Shown here: in pieces, positions 14,978 through 22,255 of the stretch
Position numbering within the stretch: the stretch's first letter is position 1
Layout of the letters: every line of letters begins with the position of its first letter
Source: an uncultured euryarchaeote
Lineage (GTDB): Archaea > Thermoplasmatota > Poseidoniia > Poseidoniales > Thalassarchaeaceae
Assembly: GCA_937901365.1 (NCBI GenBank)
Contig: CALCEF010000300.1
Span: forward strand, 1 to 22,255
DNA: 22,255 bases
Direction: 5' to 3'
Notes under the pieces: model-generated
Databases searched by the model: none
What the model was told of the DNA's origin: nothing
Seen by the model: only the letters and a program-made list of their open reading frames with translations
Made by a program: the position numbers and the translations under genes

Positions 14978-17569
14978 ATGGAGTGGCGCTGTTTCCCTCT
15001 GTTCCTCGCGTTGATTCTTCTGTTGCCAACGACGATTTCGGCGGCTGAAGAAGAATCTCAAATCTCATTGGAAGTGTGGCATTCATTTGCAGCCGAGAGT
15101 CAAGAAGAGGCTGCTTTCCTTGATGCAATCAGTCAATTTGAATCGAGCCATTCCCACATTGATGTCGAAGTCACAGGGGTGCCTTTCGGAGATATTGATC
15201 AATTGTATCTCACCGCAGCCCAAGGTGGAGAGGCACCAGACATTGTTCGCCTTTCCAGCGATCAATTGGGTGAAATCGGCGAAGTTCGAGTTGACGGCTA
15301 CCCTCTACTAGAGGACCTCCGCCCTCACCTCACGCCATCCGATCGAGCCATCTTTGACAGCAAAGCGCTCCAGTCGATGCGATACGGCGATGCACTGTAT
15401 GGAATCCCCGCCAGTCAGGACTGCCTTTCCTTGCTTTACAATCGAGCGCTATTTGATGCAGAGGGGATTGCTTATCCAAATGAAAATTGGACTCAACATG
15501 ACATGCTCTCTGCAGCCGAAAATCTGACTCAGGGCGATGTGTATGGTTTGGCGGTTCCGACCAAGGTTGCTTACTGGTGGTTCCCATTCCAAACTGGATT
15601 TGGTGGAAACCTGTTCGATGAATCTGGTAATTCGACCCTTTCATCGAACGGAAGTGCCCAAGCTTTGGAATGGTATCTTTCCCTAGAACAGGTGCATGGT
15701 GTCGTTCGAACTGGTACAGTCGGCGAGACAATGGAATCTCAATTCATTCAATCTGAAGCGGCCATGATTGTCGATGGTCCTTGGAATTGGGCCACATATG
15801 AAGCAGGCCGCCTCGACGTGGGCCAAACTCTTCTTCCAATCATCGAAGAAACTGGGTTGCGTTCTTCACCCCTTGTCACCTACAAAGGATGGTCCGTTTC
15901 CAAGCAAAGTGAGCAGAAAATCGCATCAACCAATCTGGCTTTATTCCTCTCATCACCTTCGATTCAGAAGATGTTCGCTCTCGATACGATGACGATGCCT
16001 ACAGCGATTGAAACCGCTGCTGATCCAGATGTGGTAGCAGACCCGGTCCTATCTGGATTCCTTGCACAAGCTGAGGTGGCTACCCCTGCACCTACAACAC
16101 GAGCCATGTCGATTGTTTACGGTCCACTAGGTACTGCCTTCGAGCAGGTCCATGGGGGAAGTGCAAGTGCTCAAGAAGCGCTCGAAGGAGCCGATGCGGA
16201 GATGGAAAACCTCCTTTCCTCACAATCGACCTCTGAGCCATTTCCATTGTCGCCAGGATACAGAACCATCGACATCACCGTTCCAGTGGATCCTTTGGCA
16301 ATATCTTACCACATCTTTGTGGACAACATCAGCCATTCCTCACTACTAGTTGGTGGAGATGGAGCGGAGGGTGTAGGCTACGATTCTTGCACATCTGCAG
16401 GTACTGAACTTCAGAGGGTGAATGACATTCCAATCGTCCCCCAATCAGCTGGAAATTGGACATGTGGGCTGACGGGAATGATTCCTGATCAAATACACCA
16501 CATACAGATTTTCGTCGATTATGGTGGCAGTGCAGAACCGTCTCTTCATTTCTCGATGAACGCCTCAACATCGGTGGGTGACATATTGCCGCCTCCTCCT
16601 GACACGAGCCCAATTCTATTCGCAATCGGTTCCATCTTGGTCTCTCTGATTGCGGTGTTGGCCATATTACGGTGGAGAGATGCAAAGGCTGGTCGACATC
16701 GAGGAAAACTCGCGCACGCTTACATCGCACCAGCATTGATCGCTCTCGCAGTGTTGACATTCTATCCTGTAATCTACGGAATTTGGTTATCATTTACTGA
16801 CGCCGACCAGAGTCATTTGGGCGACAATACATGGATTGGACTAGACAATTTCGTCACCGTTCTTGCATCGTCAGGATTCCTTCGAGTGACGCTGTTCACG
16901 CTCATTTGGACTGTGACAAATGTGGTTGCACACGTTGCAATCGGTCTAGGTTTGGCCCTTGCCCTTGACAACCCCCATGTTCGTGGACGGGCAGCATATC
17001 GCACAGCCCTCTTGCTTCCATGGGCGATTCCATCGTATATTTCGGTCCTCGTTTGGAAAGGAATGTTGCAACCTGAAGGCCTGATAGATTCTGTTCTAGG
17101 GACTGATTTTGAGATGCTTGCAGATCCGTCTGGGGCGAAAACTCTGGTCATTCTGGTCAATATTTGGTTGGGTGTTCCATTCATGATGATGTCACTGAGT
17201 GGGGCTATTCAGGCTCTACCACGTGAAATGTATGAGGCTGCAGACGTCGATGGCATTAGCCATTGGGACCAATTCAAACATCTCACACTTCCCAATCTGA
17301 AAAGCGCGATCGTTCCGCTAAGTCTTCTCGGATTCATTTGGACATTCAACATGTTCAATGTCATCTATTTGATGACAGACGGTGGACCGAATCTACGATT
17401 TGGTGAACCGGGTGAAACCGACATTCTGATCACATACGTCTATGATGTTGCCTTCCGCGATGGAGCCTATGGCGTGGCTGCGGCTTGGTCGGTTGTCATC
17501 TTCCTCATGCTCGTAGCCTTTTCTTGGGTCTACATGAAACGAACCAATGCGACGGAGGCGAGCGCATGA
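14978..17569 (+). CDS. Fused solute-binding protein and MalF-type ABC permease (863 aa)
   Basis: One protein carries two parts of a maltodextrin-type importer. Residues 1-22 are a signal peptide (LFLALILLLPTTISA) without a lipobox Cys. About 27-420 is a MalE-type family 1 binding domain, with LEVWHSF, PDIVRLS, YGIPASQDC followed by YNRALF, MIVDGPWNW and KGWSVSK. About 425-535 is an extra beta-rich domain with several Cys. Residues 545-566 are a membrane helix followed by basic residues. About 578-863 is a MalF-type permease (APALIALAVLTFYPVIYG start) with the EAA loop beginning at Glu753 (EAADVDGISHW), which contacts the ATPase. The start is ATG 14978; an in-frame TTG at 14972 would add two residues, and neither has a clear Shine-Dalgarno. 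The stop overlaps the next start (ATGA). Alpha-glucan oligosaccharide as substrate is inferred from the adjoining GH13 enzyme. Confidence 0.93.
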   Translation: MEWRCFPLFLALILLLPTTISAAEEESQISLEVWHSFAAESQEEAAFLDAISQFESSHSHIDVEVTGVPFGDIDQLYLTAAQGGEAPDIVRLSSDQLGEIGEVRVDGYPLLEDLRPHLTPSDRAIFDSKALQSMRYGDALYGIPASQDCLSLLYNRALFDAEGIAYPNENWTQHDMLSAAENLTQGDVYGLAVPTKVAYWWFPFQTGFGGNLFDESGNSTLSSNGSAQALEWYLSLEQVHGVVRTGTVGETMESQFIQSEAAMIVDGPWNWATYEAGRLDVGQTLLPIIEETGLRSSPLVTYKGWSVSKQSEQKIASTNLALFLSSPSIQKMFALDTMTMPTAIETAADPDVVADPVLSGFLAQAEVATPAPTTRAMSIVYGPLGTAFEQVHGGSASAQEALEGADAEMENLLSSQSTSEPFPLSPGYRTIDITVPVDPLAISYHIFVDNISHSSLLVGGDGAEGVGYDSCTSAGTELQRVNDIPIVPQSAGNWTCGLTGMIPDQIHHIQIFVDYGGSAEPSLHFSMNASTSVGDILPPPPDTSPILFAIGSILVSLIAVLAILRWRDAKAGRHRGKLAHAYIAPALIALAVLTFYPVIYGIWLSFTDADQSHLGDNTWIGLDNFVTVLASSGFLRVTLFTLIWTVTNVVAHVAIGLGLALALDNPHVRGRAAYRTALLLPWAIPSYISVLVWKGMLQPEGLIDSVLGTDFEMLADPSGAKTLVILVNIWLGVPFMMMSLSGAIQALPREMYEAADVDGISHWDQFKHLTLPNLKSAIVPLSLLGFIWTFNMFNVIYLMTDGGPNLRFGEPGETDILITYVYDVAFRDGAYGVAAAWSVVIFLMLVAFSWVYMKRTNATEASA
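17554..17558 (+). promoter_or_regulatory. Shine-Dalgarno fixing the MalG start
   Basis: GGAGG at 17554-17558 lies 7 bases before ATG 17566, inside the end of the upstream gene. This, with the ATGA overlap, selects 17566 over an in-frame ATG at 17485 that would overlap the permease gene by 85 bases. Confidence 0.75.
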
Positions 17570-18813
17570 AGTCTCTTTCACAACGGTGGTATGAACCACA
17601 GGAAATCTCTACGCTGCGGCTATGGTTACCCGTCGCAGTTGGTGTGAACCTCCTCCTCTCAAGCATCGAATGGATTCGCAACGATTCATTGGCCTTGCAA
17701 CTTTCATTGCTTGGAGCATCTGCATTGTTCGTGCTTTGGTTGGTTCTACCAGATGGCGAACAGATTTGGAAGCGAGATGTGGCCATGGGTAAAGCCGGTC
17801 TCGTCTTGATTATCGGCGTCATTCACTATGCGGCTGGGATGAGAATGGCCATTGATTTGTGGTCTACATTATGGTTGATTGGACCCGCCCTTCTTGCGCT
17901 GTGGTGGTTATCATCTCCTGTGATTTCAGCTTGGGCCAAAGGGTCATTATCAGTACAGGGTGCCGAAGATGGGCTTGCTAGAAATAAGCGCATAGCACCA
18001 CGTTTAGGGGCGTTTGGATCCCACATTTTGTTGATTCACGCAGTCATGCTTGTCCTCATCCCCGTATTGTGGATTCTCGATGTTGCGATGTCACCCGGAA
18101 ACATCCTTGGGGGTGACATAGGCGTCTCCGATTGGACCGGTGAACACTTCACAAAGATGCTCGCTGGCGATTCGAGTTTCTGGATCTGGATGCGCAACTC
18201 ATTGATTGTCAGCCTAGGGACGACATTGATGGGACTCGCACTTGCAGTTCCAGCCGCATACGCATTCAGCCGATTCCGATTTTCGGGACGCGAAGGGTCC
18301 ATGTTCGCCTTCTTACTGGTTCAAATGTTCCCCGGAATCATCATTCTCGTGCCTTACTTCATGGTCATGAAGTCACTTGGTTTGTTGAATACCAGTATTG
18401 GTCTCATACTCGCATATTCAGTGACAGCATTGCCACTTTGTGTTTGGATGTTGAAGGGCTTCTTTGACACTGTTCCCAGAGAACTCGAAGAAGCCGCTCT
18501 TCTCGATGGGTGTAACCAATTCCAAGTTTTCTGGAAAGTCATCCTACCACTTTCACTTCCGGCTGTGGCCGTCACGGCCTTGTTCAGTTTCTTAGCGGCA
18601 TGGAACGAATATCTTCTGGCGCTAACATTCAACACTTCAAATGACATGTATACGCTTCCAGTGGGCCTTGCTAGCCTGATTTCATCCACAGGTCAAGCGT
18701 GGGGTGATTTCGCTGCGGCCTCTCTTCTCGTCAGCATTCCAGTGGTGATTTTATTCATCGTTTTCCAGAAATTCCTGATTCAAGGTCTAAGCGCAGGGAG
18801 CGTCAAAGGGTGA
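17566..18813 (+). CDS. MalG-type ABC permease with four extra N-terminal helices (415 aa)
   Basis: The second channel subunit of the importer. Residues about 140-415 are a complete MalG-like permease: an opening helix at 152-174 (ILLIHAVMLVLIPVLWIL), a periplasm-type loop, AYAFSRFRFSGREG, FPGIIILVPYF, the EAA loop at Glu309 (EAALLDGCNQF) for docking to the ATPase, and LAAWNEYLLAL. Ordinary MalG proteins are about 280-300 residues, whereas this one has about 140 more at the front. These form probable membrane helices near 19-37, 43-61, 76-96 and 98-123, ending in a loop (125-145). The extension has no known motif. Translation is probably coupled to the upstream gene through the 4-base ATGA overlap. 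Substrate specificity cannot be told from this subunit. Confidence 0.93.
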   Translation: MKSLSQRWYEPQEISTLRLWLPVAVGVNLLLSSIEWIRNDSLALQLSLLGASALFVLWLVLPDGEQIWKRDVAMGKAGLVLIIGVIHYAAGMRMAIDLWSTLWLIGPALLALWWLSSPVISAWAKGSLSVQGAEDGLARNKRIAPRLGAFGSHILLIHAVMLVLIPVLWILDVAMSPGNILGGDIGVSDWTGEHFTKMLAGDSSFWIWMRNSLIVSLGTTLMGLALAVPAAYAFSRFRFSGREGSMFAFLLVQMFPGIIILVPYFMVMKSLGLLNTSIGLILAYSVTALPLCVWMLKGFFDTVPRELEEAALLDGCNQFQVFWKVILPLSLPAVAVTALFSFLAAWNEYLLALTFNTSNDMYTLPVGLASLISSTGQAWGDFAAASLLVSIPVVILFIVFQKFLIQGLSAGSVKG

Positions 18814-18817
18814 TACA

Positions 18818-19591
18818 ATGGTCGAAGTACGATATGAAAGTGTAACAAAGCGATATGAGAACGGGTTCGAGGCTGTCAAGAATCTCGATCTCGAGGTGAA
18901 CGATGGTGAATTCCTCGTCCTTCTCGGACCGAGTGGTTGTGGAAAATCCACGACATTGAGAATGCTTGCAGGTCTTGAAGACATCAGTGAAGGCAACATC
19001 ATGATCGATGGTGCCAAAGTGAACGATTTACCACCGGGGGCACGTGGTTTGGGCATGGTTTTCCAATCGTATGCACTGTATCCACACATGTCGATTGCCG
19101 AGAATCTCTCCTTTGGTCTACGCATGTCCAAAGGCGAGGACAGGTTGTCAGACGAAGAGATTGTCAGGAGAGTCCAGGAGACTGCCAAACTGATGGAATT
19201 GGAAGATCAATTGGACAAGAAACCCAAGCAACTCTCCGGAGGGCAGCGCCAACGTGTGGCCTTGGGAAGAGCTCTCATTCGACAACCGAAAGTGCTGCTC
19301 ATGGATGAACCCCTCTCTAATTTAGATGCAGAATTGCGACACCAAATGCGTGCAGAAATCCGCCGTCTGCATGAGACACTTGGAACCACAACGGTCTATG
19401 TCACCCACGATCAGATTGAAGCGATGACATTGGCCGACCGTATCGCCATTCTTGATGGAGGGGAATTACAACAACATGGCGCTCCGTTGGACGTTTACAA
19501 TCATCCCGCAAATGATTTTGTCAAGGGATTCCTGTGCAAACACATAGACGAAATAGTTGAGACTGCAAACAACCTCTTCCCGAAGGAGTGA
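18818..19591 (+). CDS. MalK/MsmK-like ABC transporter ATPase lacking the regulatory domain (257 aa)
   Basis: The cytoplasmic motor of the importer. All ATPase motifs are intact: Walker [11 protein letters not shown]-loop [10 protein letters not shown], signature LSGGQRQR, Walker B VLLMDEP, D-loop SNLDAEL and switch His in VTHDQIEA. The phrase [18 protein letters not shown], at the usual end of the nucleotide-binding domain, is followed by only about 20 residues. Typical MalK/UgpC/MsmK proteins are about 360-380 residues because of C-terminal OB/TOBE regulatory folds, which are missing here. The frame closes cleanly and the next gene starts 5 bases later, so this is not an obvious recent frameshift. 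The start follows the MalG stop by 4 bases, with GGGTGAT (18808-18814) as ribosome binding site. It should pair with the EAA loops of both permeases. Confidence 0.95.
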   Translation: MVEVRYESVTKRYENGFEAVKNLDLEVNDGEFLVLLGPSGCGKSTTLRMLAGLEDISEGNIMIDGAKVNDLPPGARGLGMVFQSYALYPHMSIAENLSFGLRMSKGEDRLSDEEIVRRVQETAKLMELEDQLDKKPKQLSGGQRQRVALGRALIRQPKVLLMDEPLSNLDAELRHQMRAEIRRLHETLGTTTVYVTHDQIEAMTLADRIAILDGGELQQHGAPLDVYNHPANDFVKGFLCKHIDEIVETANNLFPKE

Positions 19592-19596
19592 GACAC

Positions 19597-22255
19597 ATGC
19601 GAAAGGCGATTTTGTTGGTTGCATTGCTTGTTGCATCGACACTTCCCGCTTACGTATCTGCAGATGATGACCCCGTTCGAACACGCCAAACCTTGACGGA
19701 ATTTTCGTGGTCAGGAAATGCCTCCTCCGTACAAATTTCTGGCGAATGGGACGATTGGTTGGTTCGCACCGATTTACTCGAAGATGAGGGCGAATGGTCT
19801 GTTTCACTCGATCTTGAGCCCGGAATGTACTGTTACAAGTTGATTGTCGATGACAATTGGATTTTTGATCCAGCCGAACCTTATCGAGGATATTGCGGCG
19901 ATTTTGAGAACAGCATAGTTCGAGTCCCCGATGCCTCCAAGCCGATGTTTACACACAGTATTGAGAATGAATTGCTAACAGTTCTCTGGCATGCAGGTTT
20001 AGGTGGTGGCGCTCCGGAATCGACCCCATTCGCACTGGCCACTGGACTGTGGGATGAATCCACATGGACTTGGACTCTTGATTTGAGCAATTTACCCGAT
20101 GGCAAGAACACATTGCACATTACTGGCGAGGATGTGGATGGCAATGTCGCTGAAGATTTGCTCTTACCGATTTGGAATGGTCCAATGGCCGATTTTGTAT
20201 GGGAAGATGCCCTGATTTACATGATAATGACTGATCGTTTCGTCAATGGCGAAGAGGCAAATGACCCCGAACCAACCAATGCATCTGAAGGAGCAGATTG
20301 GCAAGGTGGTGACTTTGCAGGTGTAACCCAAATGATTCAATCTGGCTATTTTTCAGACCTTGGAGTTAACGCACTTTGGCTGACACCATTCAACACGGGT
20401 GCCAGCGGAACCGGGCTTGCAGGTGACGATGAACATCGAGTTTCAGCATATCACGGGTATTGGCCGATAGCGGCCAGAGAAATTGACCCAAGGTTGGGTA
20501 CAGAGGCCGAATTGCATACACTAATCGATTCAGCCCATGCTGCTGGAATCCGAATCATGGGTGATTTCGTCATCAATCATGTTCACGAAGACCATCCATA
20601 TTACTCCGACAACCCCGAATGGTTCAACGAAGGTTGTCTGTGTGGAGAGGCGAACTGTGGTTGGACTGAGCACCGCCTCGATTGTATGTTCCGACCATAC
20701 ATGCCCGATGTCAATTGGCGTGAGCGGAATGCCAGTGAGCAATTCATTGCCGATGTGATGTGGTGGATGGAAACTTTTGATCTCGACGGAGGTCGCCTAG
20801 ATGCTGTCAAACACGTCGATGATTTGGCGATTACAAATCTCGCTGTGCGAATCAATGAGCGCTTTGAAACGGCGGGAACCGATTATTTCCTCAAGGGCGA
20901 GACAGCCATGGGTTGGGCTGGTCATTCATTGGAAGACAATGCTGATGAATACGGTACCATCAATCGATATATTGGGCCAAACGGGTTGGACGGTCAAGCG
21001 GATTTCGTCTTGTATCACGCGGTCGTAGACAATGTTTTCACATCTGGGAATATGGATTACCAACACCTCGATTTTTGGACCAATCGAAGCCAAGATCAGT
21101 ACGTAGAGGGTGCCACTATGGTGCCTTTTGTGGGTAGCCATGATGTGCCTCGATTTGCCAGCCGTGCCGATTCAGGAACGGCGGATGAATGGAATCAGTG
21201 GGTCGAGGACGGTCTTCCCGGCCAACCCGGTACCGACGAGCCTTATGCAGCAGCATTGCAAGCTTACACTTGGTTGTTGACAACACCTGGCGCGGCAGCG
21301 ATCTATCAAGGGGATGAATACGGCGAATATGGTGGTGCAGACCCCGACAATCGTCACATGCTACGGGGTGCCACTGATCTAAACGAACGAGAGATTTCCC
21401 TTCAAGAGAACATCAGCGCTCTCGGTCAGTTGAGATTACAATCCGAAGCACTTCGACGAGGCACATACTCATCTCTAACCAGCGATGTTGACACGATTGC
21501 TTGGTCGATGTCAACTGAGTCTGACGAAGCAATTATCGCGATGAATCGGGGTATTACGGAGGTTGATTTTGATCTCGATTTGGATTGGTTTGCAAACGAT
21601 TCTTTGAATGAAATTCACATGGATTCGGAGCACCGATTTACCTTAGGGGCCCACAGTGTAGCGGTATTTTTGAAACCGGAACCTGTTGTCATCATACCAG
21701 ATGAACCCGATGGCCATTGTCTCATCCTTGACAATCTCAGCGTCAATCAAACACTATACATCACAATCGATTTGGTCAATACCTGTGATTTCGGCCTCCA
21801 TTATCCCGGTGTGAATGCCACAGCGGATCACCCTGGTGTGACAGGTTTCTTCGATGGACTCGAATGGTACTACGGTATCTCTGGCAATGAAACATATTCC
21901 CACCAATGGCAACTCTCGCTCGATTCTTCCGTACCGAATGGTACAGTGGTCACTCTCACCTTTGAAGCGGGCTTGCTTTCGTGCGGCCCTGATGGTTGGC
22001 ACGATTGTCCGAATTCAACCCTACAACACATCTTCACAGTAGTGTGGCCAGATCATGGAACAAACGAGACGGGGCCGGACCCTGAGCCAGAACCCGAACC
22101 TGAGCCAGAACCTGAGCCAGAGCCGGAGCCGGAGCCGGAACCGGAGCCGGAGCCGGAGCCAGAGCCCCAACCAGAGCCCCAACCAGAGCCCCAACCAGAG
22201 CCGGAACCCGAACCAGAGCCGGAACCCGAAATTGATCCACCTGCCGCAGATAATA
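19597..22255 (+). CDS. Secreted GH13 alpha-amylase-family enzyme, C-terminus beyond the window
   Basis: The frame is open to the right edge (886 residues seen, no stop). GGAG at 19585-19588 lies 8 bases before the ATG. Residues 1-22 are a signal peptide (cut after VSA). About 33-95 is a CBM48/AMPK-type glycogen-binding-like domain ([19 protein letters not shown]). About 105-200 is an Ig-like N domain. The GH13 barrel runs from about 204 to 600: region I GDFVINH (Asp323, His328), region [13 protein letters not shown] (nucleophile Asp402), region III KGETAMG (acid Glu435) and region IV GSHDVPR (Asp516), plus [10 protein letters not shown]-terminal beta-domain extends to about 695, another beta domain covers 708-826, and a Pro-Glu linker covers 829-878. 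All catalytic residues are present, so an active extracellular endo-acting alpha-glucanase or cyclodextrinase is expected. The exact GH13 subfamily was not assigned. The linker suggests surface anchoring by an unseen C-terminus. Confidence 0.95.
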   Translation, partial: MRKAILLVALLVASTLPAYVSADDDPVRTRQTLTEFSWSGNASSVQISGEWDDWLVRTDLLEDEGEWSVSLDLEPGMYCYKLIVDDNWIFDPAEPYRGYCGDFENSIVRVPDASKPMFTHSIENELLTVLWHAGLGGGAPESTPFALATGLWDESTWTWTLDLSNLPDGKNTLHITGEDVDGNVAEDLLLPIWNGPMADFVWEDALIYMIMTDRFVNGEEANDPEPTNASEGADWQGGDFAGVTQMIQSGYFSDLGVNALWLTPFNTGASGTGLAGDDEHRVSAYHGYWPIAAREIDPRLGTEAELHTLIDSAHAAGIRIMGDFVINHVHEDHPYYSDNPEWFNEGCLCGEANCGWTEHRLDCMFRPYMPDVNWRERNASEQFIADVMWWMETFDLDGGRLDAVKHVDDLAITNLAVRINERFETAGTDYFLKGETAMGWAGHSLEDNADEYGTINRYIGPNGLDGQADFVLYHAVVDNVFTSGNMDYQHLDFWTNRSQDQYVEGATMVPFVGSHDVPRFASRADSGTADEWNQWVEDGLPGQPGTDEPYAAALQAYTWLLTTPGAAAIYQGDEYGEYGGADPDNRHMLRGATDLNEREISLQENISALGQLRLQSEALRRGTYSSLTSDVDTIAWSMSTESDEAIIAMNRGITEVDFDLDLDWFANDSLNEIHMDSEHRFTLGAHSVAVFLKPEPVVIIPDEPDGHCLILDNLSVNQTLYITIDLVNTCDFGLHYPGVNATADHPGVTGFFDGLEWYYGISGNETYSHQWQLSLDSSVPNGTVVTLTFEAGLLSCGPDGWHDCPNSTLQHIFTVVWPDHGTNETGPDPEPEPEPEPEPEPEPEPEPEPEPEPEPEPQPEPQPEPQPEPEPEPEPEPEIDPPAADN
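22081..22230 (+). repeat. Pro-Glu hexanucleotide repeat encoding a rigid linker
   Basis: About 25 tandem CCN-GAR codon pairs encode an unbroken (Pro-Glu)n stretch at residues 829-878 of the GH13 protein, with three Pro-Gln units near 22167-22194. The DNA repeats vary at third positions, so it is an old, protein-level repeat rather than a fresh microsatellite expansion, though slippage length changes are possible. Such linkers typically span the cell-surface layer between an enzyme and its membrane anchor. Confidence 0.9.

Noticed and set aside
17485..17566. Upstream ATG start for the MalG-type permease
   Set aside because: It would overlap the upstream gene by 85 bases, and the added residues mirror the coding frame of the upstream permease end. 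GGAGG and the ATGA junction favour 17566.
22081..22230. CRISPR array or minisatellite
   Set aside because: The repeat unit is six bases, in frame, without spacers, and encodes a typical linker.
22034..22240. Antisense frame rich in Ala, Pro and Val opposite the Pro-Glu repeat
   Set aside because: It is a by-product of the hexanucleotide repeat, whose complement has no stop codons.
1..22255. tRNA, rRNA, insertion sequence or prophage genes
   Set aside because: No tRNA-like cloverleaf, rRNA stretch, transposase motif or terminal inverted repeat pair was recognised on either strand by eye.

Overview
The window looks like a piece of a planktonic archaeal genome, most likely Marine Group II (Candidatus Poseidoniales) or a close relative in the Thermoplasmatota. 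The grounds are an archaeal pilin-type N-terminal motif (AVSPVIATILLV), T-tract terminators, Shine-Dalgarno-led tightly packed genes, a very large secreted beta-helix protein and Pro-Glu linkers on a secreted enzyme. This assignment is inference from gene content; there is no rRNA or other marker gene here.

Layout. Bases 1-353 are non-coding. They hold probable terminators of an upstream gene (hairpins followed by T-runs) and the promoter/leader of the next gene. Bases 354-14099 are one gene for a 4581-residue secreted surface protein. Its parts in order are: a Sec signal peptide; an Rhs/DNRLRE-like head; Ig-like and lectin-like sections; a very long right-handed beta-helix interrupted by a cupredoxin-like domain that has lost copper ligands; a CBM9/DOMON-like domain; cadherin-like repeats; a membrane anchor; and, after that anchor, a complete archaeal type IV pilin module. 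Bases 14100-14259 are an intergenic cluster of hairpins, two of them with TTCG loops, that very probably ends the giant transcript.

Bases 14260-22255 hold a co-directional cluster: a phosphoserine-phosphatase-like HAD hydrolase, then four tightly spaced genes of a maltodextrin-type import system. These are a solute-binding protein fused to a MalF-type permease, a MalG-type permease with four extra N-terminal membrane helices, a short MalK-like ATPase without the regulatory domain, and a secreted GH13 alpha-amylase-family enzyme that runs off the right edge. Gene junctions are a 4-base overlap (ATGA), a 4-base gap and a 5-base gap, so the four are almost certainly one operon. The HAD gene sits 31 bases upstream and ends in a perfect hairpin, so its membership is less sure.

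How they fit together: the amylase, probably held at the cell surface through its Pro-Glu linker, would cut alpha-glucans outside the cell. The binding domain, tethered by fusion rather than by a lipid, would pass the oligosaccharides to the MalF/MalG channel powered by the ATPase. The giant protein is a plausible adhesin or surface fibre. Its fusion to a pilin module is the most unusual feature of the window and suggests either a two-product polyprotein or an adhesin joined to a pilus.
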